A stretch of DNA of 64,000 nucleotides from Luzula sylvatica (lineage: Eukaryota; Streptophyta; Magnoliopsida; Poales; Juncaceae), in NCBI GenBank assembly GCA_946800325.1, contig OX326957.1, positions 27,747,054 through 27,811,053 on the forward strand, in the 5' to 3' direction. Positions 57,776 through 64,000 of the stretch are shown here, one piece after another. The translations under genes and the position numbers were made by a program. The notes under the pieces were generated by a model. It made no database searches. It saw only the letters and a program-made list of their open reading frames with translations, and was not told where the DNA came from. Numbering within the stretch: position 1 is the first letter of the stretch; every line of letters begins with the position of its first letter.

Positions 57776-59923
57776 TGATAACACGTAAAATAGGTCGTTT
57801 AAAAGTGTAAATTCAATCTCACGAGTTAATCAAAACAATTTATAAACAACTACTAGAATAGGCTAAGTAGAGGTTCGTTCCAAGGAAATTTTGCGTATAA
57901 TCGAAATTGCAATTCAAGAATTATTTCTATTGATCCAGAGACTATAATATTTTGTCACAATCAAGATCTAAACTTTATAAAGCTCTGGTCAAAATTTCAC
58001 TTTCACACACACAATGTTCGAATTTAAGAAATTTATAGATCACAAGGGTATTTTAGGCACTAATCAAATTCCAGAAAAATATAGATCGCAAAACAAGATC
58101 TCAAATTTGTCACAAAGATTCACTATTTAACACTAAGAGAGAGAGAAGAAGAATTTCACAGGTTTGATATTTCAGTAAAAAGTAATGATCGAATTACAAA
58201 CAGGTCCCTGGCAAATTACAGAATAGTCCAGACAATTTCGAGGTTGAGTAACAGTTTTCAGAAATTCATATCAAATCGAAAATTATATCAAACAAACTCA
58301 ATCAAAATCCTAATTCAAGAGTGATATCAGATCTAAAGTGTCTAGTGAAATTAGGAATTTAAACGGTTCTACAATTGATCCAAACAGCACAGACAATGAG
58401 GTCCAGAATTAAGATTTTTCATCAATTTACAGTTTAGTCCTTAACAGGCTGATTTTGTAAAATCAATAACAAATAGAAAATTGCAGGAAATTGATTTATT
58501 CAAAAAACTATATTAAACTACAGATCTAGATCTAAACAGTAATATTGAGAAAGACTTATTTTTGAGTAATTTTCTATTTTAAATGGAATTAACAAAACAG
58601 CACAAAACAATCGAGTATTTCACAAAGGAAAAATAGGTAAATTACGAAATAAAATCCACAAAAATTCTACAAATTCTATTTTATCAAATATAACAGATCT
58701 ACAATCAGAGTTTATTCAAATCTAATATTTTCCTAATTAAAACGCAACAATTGTAAAAGAGAGTACCGAAAAAGGAGAGAATTGAGTCCAAGAATGGATC
58801 TTGGAGAGGTCCTCGAGCCTTCACGCCTTGAGAGGAGGTGAGAGGACGAGGAGAACAACTTCCTTGAGCTTGAGAGAGGGAGGAAAAGATCCTCGGAGCG
58901 GCCTCGAAAACCGTGCGGAGACACGATCTTCTCGGCAAAATGGCTCGACGACGAGCGAGAGGAGCTTGAGAGCTTCTTAACTATGGAGGGGGAAGAGGCT
59001 AAGACCTTACCTTCCCCCTAGAATAGAGGGTTGACCAATGGGGACCAAGGGTGAGTTGAGAGAGGGATCTTGGAGATTATTTATAGGAGAAAAGAAGAGG
59101 GGGAAATTCGAAAATTCCAGATCTGAGGTTGCAACTTGCATGGTTAGTTAGACCAAGTTGCAACGAATCCAACGCTTCAAACCGCATCCAATTTGGACAT
59201 CGGACGGCCAAAAAAACTTGAAAATACAATCACAAAGCTTCTCCACGGATCCAGATTAATTCTTTTTTAATTCAGCATAAATAGCAGAAATTCCTGCTCT
59301 TAGTCTCCATTTCTACAGCACTGGAGAGAGAGAGTACCAGATTTCCTTCTTTAAACACGGAAATGGAGATGTGCGGTTAGAAATGGACTGGAGAGAGTGC
59401 GCGAGAGCAAGGCTCCAAAGCATTCAGTTTGAACCGCCTCAATCGATTCTTTGCAGATATGTCCGTGTAGCTTATCGTGTAATGCATAGAAGAGAGAGTT
59501 GTCAGTGCGCTGCAGCGTGGTTCACACGAGATTCTGTTCACGGTTGATCAAGGGCGTTAGCTTTGACTGGTCAGAGCATGGGATTTGATGAGGCTGTTCA
59601 TGTGAAGCTGTTCGTGTGTCGGGTTTCTACATGAAATGAGTCATTTTTGACCCGTTTGAGTTAAAAGTCGATTTCTCTCTCATGCTTGCATCAAATATCA
59701 TCATATGATATATCAAATCGATCGGCAAGACGAGACGGATCCATCTACAGTTGTGGTTTTTCCAGATTCGGCACTTTTCACCTGAAATTAACACAAAAAC
59801 ATATATTAAAGTATTTTATCTCAATAAATTGGAATTATGAATATTACTTATACTTTAATCATGTTTAAGTATTTAAAATCTATATTTTGTGTACGTAAAA
59901 GGTGATGAAAAATCCCCTTATCA
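57776..59923. mobile_element. Solo LTR, 2.15 kb, with 5-bp target duplication
   Basis: The ends TGATAACACG and CCCCTTATCA are perfectly inverted over TGATAA/TTATCA. GTATT flanks it at 57771-57775 and 59924-59928. There is no internal region or second LTR. A conserved 'ggttcgttccaaggaaa' motif near its start is shared with the LTR beginning at 63279 (agttcgttccacgagga), suggesting the same broad class. Open frames near 58705-58938 are not believed. Confidence 0.85.
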
Positions 59924-61759
59924 GTATTGCCCTACTCTAGCTAAAAATCACTAAATCCTAATACCTTCATTATAGCTTGCTTATCTAAACTAAAACAACA
60001 ACAAAACCATAATAACCCCTGAAATTCGTTCCCAGGATTTCAAATCCTTCTTTTTTGAATGTTATAGGAATCTGGATTTGAAAGCCTAGATTTTATGTAA
60101 ACCTGAAACTTGAATCCGGAATATCTAGAATTTGAAGAATGGTTTAGTGGGAGATAACCGCTTAGTTCTCTTAGCTCGTCTTCCTTCTACGTTCTTCTCT
60201 TCCTCCTGAGCACTATCGCCATTTTTCTTCACTTCAATCACAGCTTCCCTCCACCATTTAAGTAAGTTCTTCTCTTTACTGTAATTCGTTGAACCCTAGC
60301 TCTTCTAAGTTTTCCCCAATTAACTGCAATCGATCTTCATATTCAGCAGGTGTTCGAGCAATTTGGGGGTGATCTTCTGGCACGAAAGCTCCAATTAGGC
60401 TCTCCAGTTCTTCTACTGTTCTTCTTATGGTAAAGGTACTATCTTTTGCTTGATTCGATCGATTAAATTCTTCTGTTTGCCTTTCTTCTTCATTCATATC
60501 TTCATTGAACCACCATATTCCTTCTTCAGATAAAATTCCTTCTTGCTCCATTGCATTGTTTGTTCCTGCATTATTTAAATCATTAGTGTAGGTGTTTTCT
60601 AAAATTATATATTGATCCAAAGAGTTTCCATCTGAATTTGTTTCTGAAATTGAATAAGCCTCATTTGTATGTAAAATTGAATCTGAATTTTGAGAGTCTG
60701 ATGAATTTTGTCTTCTATTCCTGTTGGTATATATTTCATTATATAGATTTTTGAAATTTTCACCATTTTTAACTAACATATTTAATTTGTATTCATATAT
60801 AATATGATCTATTATTTGCCAGTCAGTTAGTCTTTTGTTAGTAAATGTTCTATTGCATCTTTCCAGCCAAATTTTATATAAAAAAATTGAAATTAATATT
60901 TTATACTCACTTGATTCATATTTTTCAATTAGTATATCTAATGAATTTTTTAATTTTTTCAATTTGATCCCTAGAATTCCATGTAATTTATTTCATATTG
61001 AGTTCACAAAAACACACTGACATGTTAAATGATTTATATTTTCTTCTGATTTTAGGCACAAAACACATCTATTTGGAAGAGACCACCCCTTCTTTTTAAG
61101 GTTATCTAAGGTTAGTAATTTATTTAAATATATTAACCATAAAAATAATTTAATTTTTAATTCTATTTTAATTTTTCATATTGAAAAGAATTTGGATTTA
61201 ATATATACTCCATTTGATAATATTTTATATGCATTTTTACATGAAAATTTTCCATTTCTTGTCCAGGACCATTTGAACACATCTTTCTGGGAAGGATTTA
61301 GGTTTAGGGAGTTGCAAATTATTTCCAATTCATCAAATTGAGTCTGAGCTACTAATGATAAAGGTACATGTAACCCTAAACTTGTATAAATATTATTTTC
61401 TTGCATAGTATTATAAAAATAATTTATTGTGCCATATTTATTTTCTGAGAATGAATAAAGTTCTTTAAATTTAAATATTATGGATTTTTCACACCATTTA
61501 GATTTCCAAAAGTTTGCACTGGTACCATTTCCTATTATAACATTTAGACTTTGATTAAAAAAATCATAATTTTTTAGCACATCATTCCAGAAATAGGAAT
61601 TTTTTAAATAATTTGTTTGATTTATTTCTTGATTTAGAGGGTTTTCTAGTAAATTAAACCAATCTAATTTCCCTTCTGAATTAAAATATGACCATAGCCA
61701 TTTTGTCAGTAAGACTTTATTAAAAATTTGAAGATTTAAAACTCCTAAACCCCCTTTTT

Positions 61760-62855
61760 ACTTTGTCTGACAAACAATATTCCAAGTGACAGTGAGTAAT
61801 TTTGACTAATTGTGTTTATAATTTGTGTTTATAATTTGTGGTTAGAATTGGTTAAAAATTTGTGTCTATAATTTTGACTAATTTTGTACTTTGGAGTAAA
61901 TTTGTTTTTATGGACATTGGACAGTGACTAATTGTGTTCATAAATTTTGTACTTTCGCCTAAATTACATTTTGAACTTTGGAGTAAATTATCTTTTGGTA
62001 GAAAATTGGTTAGAATTTTGGACTTTGCCGTAAATTATAAAATTGCATAGTTACTTGTCAAAATTTTGAAAAGTATATATTTTGCCAGTAACTTCAACTT
62101 GGAAGTAACATATAATTTATTTCATGGCTTATAATTTATTTAATTCATGGCTTATAATTTATTTTTAGAATTGTTTAATGACTTCGAATGCGAGTACCAT
62201 CAATGGCTTCTAATGCCAAAAGTGGAAGTTCCAATTCTAATGCGAGTGCGAGTACGATATCAAGCAACAAAGATATTGGATGGAATTATGGTGAAAAAGT
62301 TGTGCATAACAATCTTGCAAGGATCAAATGCAATTATTGCGGTCATTTATCCGCGGAAAACGTATATCGTTTTAAGCAACACGTTGCGGGGGTAAAGTCT
62401 ATTTTATTTAGTTAATAATAAATATTATTCTATATAAAACTAAATTACAATGTTTAATAGATTGGTGGTCAAGTTGTGAAATGTCCAAGTGCCACACCGG
62501 AAGCGAAAAAGGCGTGTCTCGAAGCGTTAGGTAAAGGTACCGAAAATAAACGAAAGAGAGTTATAATTTTTTTTTATTCATGCTTCATTTGTTGTTCTTT
62601 TGTTCATGCCGATTCCATTATTTTTTCAAATTGCATGCACTAGTTGTATACTTGTGTATAATTGCTTAAACTTACAACCTAGCCCTACATATAATATTAT
62701 ATATTTTTTGGTTTCATCTATAATTTCAATTAAATTATTGTCGATTTCGGTGACCGTTTTTTCACCGTTTTTCCACCGTTTTTTCACCGTTTTACGGTAA
62801 TCCCGTTTTACGGTCCCCGACCGTTCCGTACCGTTTCCCGTATTTTACAACATTG
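61760..62855 (+). mobile_element. hAT transposon fragment, right end intact
   Basis: The right end reads, on the minus strand, CAATGTTGTAAAATACGGGA, preceded by many CCGTTTT/ACGG subterminal repeats (62755-62835), as at hAT ends. No matching left end or target duplication is present at 61760, so the left end and adjacent LINE DNA were deleted. Confidence 0.7.
62206..62570 (+). pseudogene. hAT transposase N-terminus with BED zinc finger, truncated
   Basis: An exon near 62206-62390 encodes SNKDIGWNYGEKVVHNNLAR, IKCNYCGHLSAENVYRFKQH, VAG. An intron (about 62391-62460) follows, then GGQVVKCPSATPEAKKACLE, ALGKGTENKRKR. The C-x2-C...H pattern is the BED zinc finger of plant hAT transposases, which binds transposon ends. 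The catalytic and dimerisation domains are absent. Confidence 0.75.
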
Positions 62856-63278
62856 ACCCCAAGTAGGTAATTGGAAAATTTCCAATATTACACTCTAACT
62901 CTTGAGAAATGATATTTAATAATTCATCATTTATATTCATTCCTATAATTTCAGATTTATGATAATTCATTTTTAACCCTGATTCTTGACCAAATAAATT
63001 TAATATATATTTTATTCTTTTAATATTAGTTAAATTTGGTTTTATAAATAAGATTGAGTCATCTGCAAAAAATAAGCTAGTGTATATGTTTTGAAATAAA
63101 AAAAATTTCACTCAGTTTTTCAAGCAAAACAGATAACACATCCATAATTAATAAAAATAAGTGTGTTGAAGTAGGGTCTCCTTGTTTTAATCCTCATTTT
63201 AAGTATATATGTTTACCAGGAATTCCATTTAATATTATTCTTGTTGTTCCTGGTAATACTGAATATTTAATCCAATTT

Positions 63279-64000
63279 TGATAAGCGGGTTTTTGGCGTG
63301 TAAAATTATCGTTGTATTCGAAAACCCGATTCAATCAACAAGTTGGAAAATATAGTTGTATAGTGGAAAATATGAAAGTTCGTTCCACGAGGAGTATATG
63401 CGTCAATTAATGAATCAAAACTAGACAAGAAATAGCAAAAAAAATTCACAGAATATAGTCCGTTATAACGGAATATGAGTCCGTTACAACGGACTTGAGT
63501 GAAAATTCTGGCGCTAAGTGTGAGATGAACGTCCGTTACAACGGATGAAACTCCGTTATAACGCACTAAACTGGTCCGTTATAACGAACAGTGGTTGCGT
63601 TGCAACGGATTGGTTAATCCGTTACAACGGACCGAGATGTCCGTTACAACGCACTTGTATTGATTCCCTTGAATAAAAATTCTGACTAGTCCGTTACAAC
63701 GGAACTCTAGTTGCGTTACAACGGAAGTATAACCAACTGAATATTAAAGGACCAACCGTCTAGTCCGTTGTAACGCAATGTGAGTCCGTTATAACGGAAG
63801 TAGTTCTGGATTTCTGATTTGAGATTTGATTTGGGAGCAATTTGATGGTTTGTTTTGGATTCAAATTTAGAAGTAATTAAACTAAGTAACAAGCACTAAG
63901 ATCACACAAACAAACAAAGAAGATTTAGAGGAAAGAAAAAGAACTAAAGATTCGTTAAACCGAGAATTCTTTACACAACAAAATCCAATCAAACAACAAT
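63279..64000 (+). mobile_element. LTR (start only) with a second palindrome array
   Basis: Begins TGATAAGCGGGTTTTTGGCG inside the LINE and runs off the window. It shares the TGATAA start and 'gttcgttccacgagga' motif with the LTR at 57776. From 63458 to 63800 it carries about 14 near-palindromes with core CGTTATAACG or CGTTACAACG. Confidence 0.7.
63458..63800. repeat. Palindrome array of CCGTTATAACGG type
   Basis: Copies such as GTCCGTTATAACGGAA, GTCCGTTACAACGGAC and TTGCGTTACAACGGAA are spaced about 12-45 bp. The half-site choice (CCGT or GCGT) is the same as in the Copia LTR arrays. Confidence 0.88.

Larger units (their letters stand above)
60276..63278 (-). mobile_element. LINE, minus strand, broken by a hAT fragment and an LTR
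   Basis: RT on the minus strand from 63278: GLKQGDPTSTHLFLLIMDVL and SLFFADDSILFIKPN, then QESGLKMNYHKSEIIG. It is interrupted at 62855 by hAT DNA and resumes at 61757 with KGGLGVLNLQIFNKVLLTKW, SANFWKSKWCEKS, FKWSWTRNGKFSCKNAYKIL, and the C-terminal LYKIWLERCNRTFTNKRLTD. About 150 residues of RT thumb are missing at the hAT junction. The final 687-nt frame (60962-60276) is open and ends in an acidic tail (EYEDRLQLIGENLEELGFNE). The element is dead. Confidence 0.85.

Noticed and set aside
58705..58938. Ser/Arg-rich minus-strand frames
   Set aside because: They lie inside a bounded solo LTR with no conserved domain.

Overview
The window is nuclear DNA of a flowering plant, probably a eudicot. 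It is AT-rich, has GT-AG introns in plant-type genes, and carries plant L1-type LINEs, a Copia gag, Helitrons, and hAT, PIF/Harbinger and Mutator-like elements. Genes are sparse; most of the 64 kb is nested mobile DNA. Boundaries below come from reading direct and inverted repeats by eye, and no alignment software or database was used.

Layout. 66-1003 (-): complete thaumatin-like (PR-5) gene. 1582-3832: dead 5'-truncated LINE. 4341-5307: small mitochondrial membrane-protein gene. 6460-7596: Helitron carrying two long foldback hairpins. 8249-9228: hAT element that splits an open exon-like stretch. 9856-11133: PIF/Harbinger element. 13440-15823: Helitron with a captured aspartokinase-homoserine dehydrogenase fragment. 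16128-20966: huge 'tacaaatacg'-type low-complexity array ending in a Helitron 3' hairpin. 22013-25563 (block A) and 30590-32186 (block B): a segmental duplication, each copy ending in a 50-aa secreted two-cysteine peptide gene. Between A and B lie a solo LTR inserted into a retrotransposon primer-binding site, the 3' half of an unrecognised gene, and a hAT element with a giant TAA/TTA hairpin. 32358-33746: Mutator-like element.

34334-41806 (block P) and 46122-51925 (block Q) form a second segmental duplication. Each copy has a degenerate satellite of roughly 150-185 bp followed by a complete six-exon PIG3-like quinone oxidoreductase gene. A LINE with an intact 3' reading frame sits only in P. 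Between P and Q are a Copia gag relic, LTRs full of palindromes, and a broken LINE. 52310-53602: Mutator-like inverted-repeat element carrying a glycine/histidine-rich protein gene. 57776-59923: solo LTR. 60276-63278: LINE broken by a hAT transposase fragment and an LTR. 63279-64000: LTR with a second type of palindrome array.

Probable functional genes are the thaumatin-like gene, the mitochondrial protein gene, the two peptide genes and the two oxidoreductase genes. They show no operon-like relation. The most unusual signals are: (i) arrays of about 14-16-bp near-palindromes (core CGTCATGACG) in Copia-type LTRs, and arrays of the same design (core CGTTATAACG) in an apparently different LTR family; (ii) two peptide paralogues whose coding changes are almost all amino-acid replacements while their promoters are nearly identical; (iii) an apparent hAT excision footprint in block B at the site still occupied in block A.
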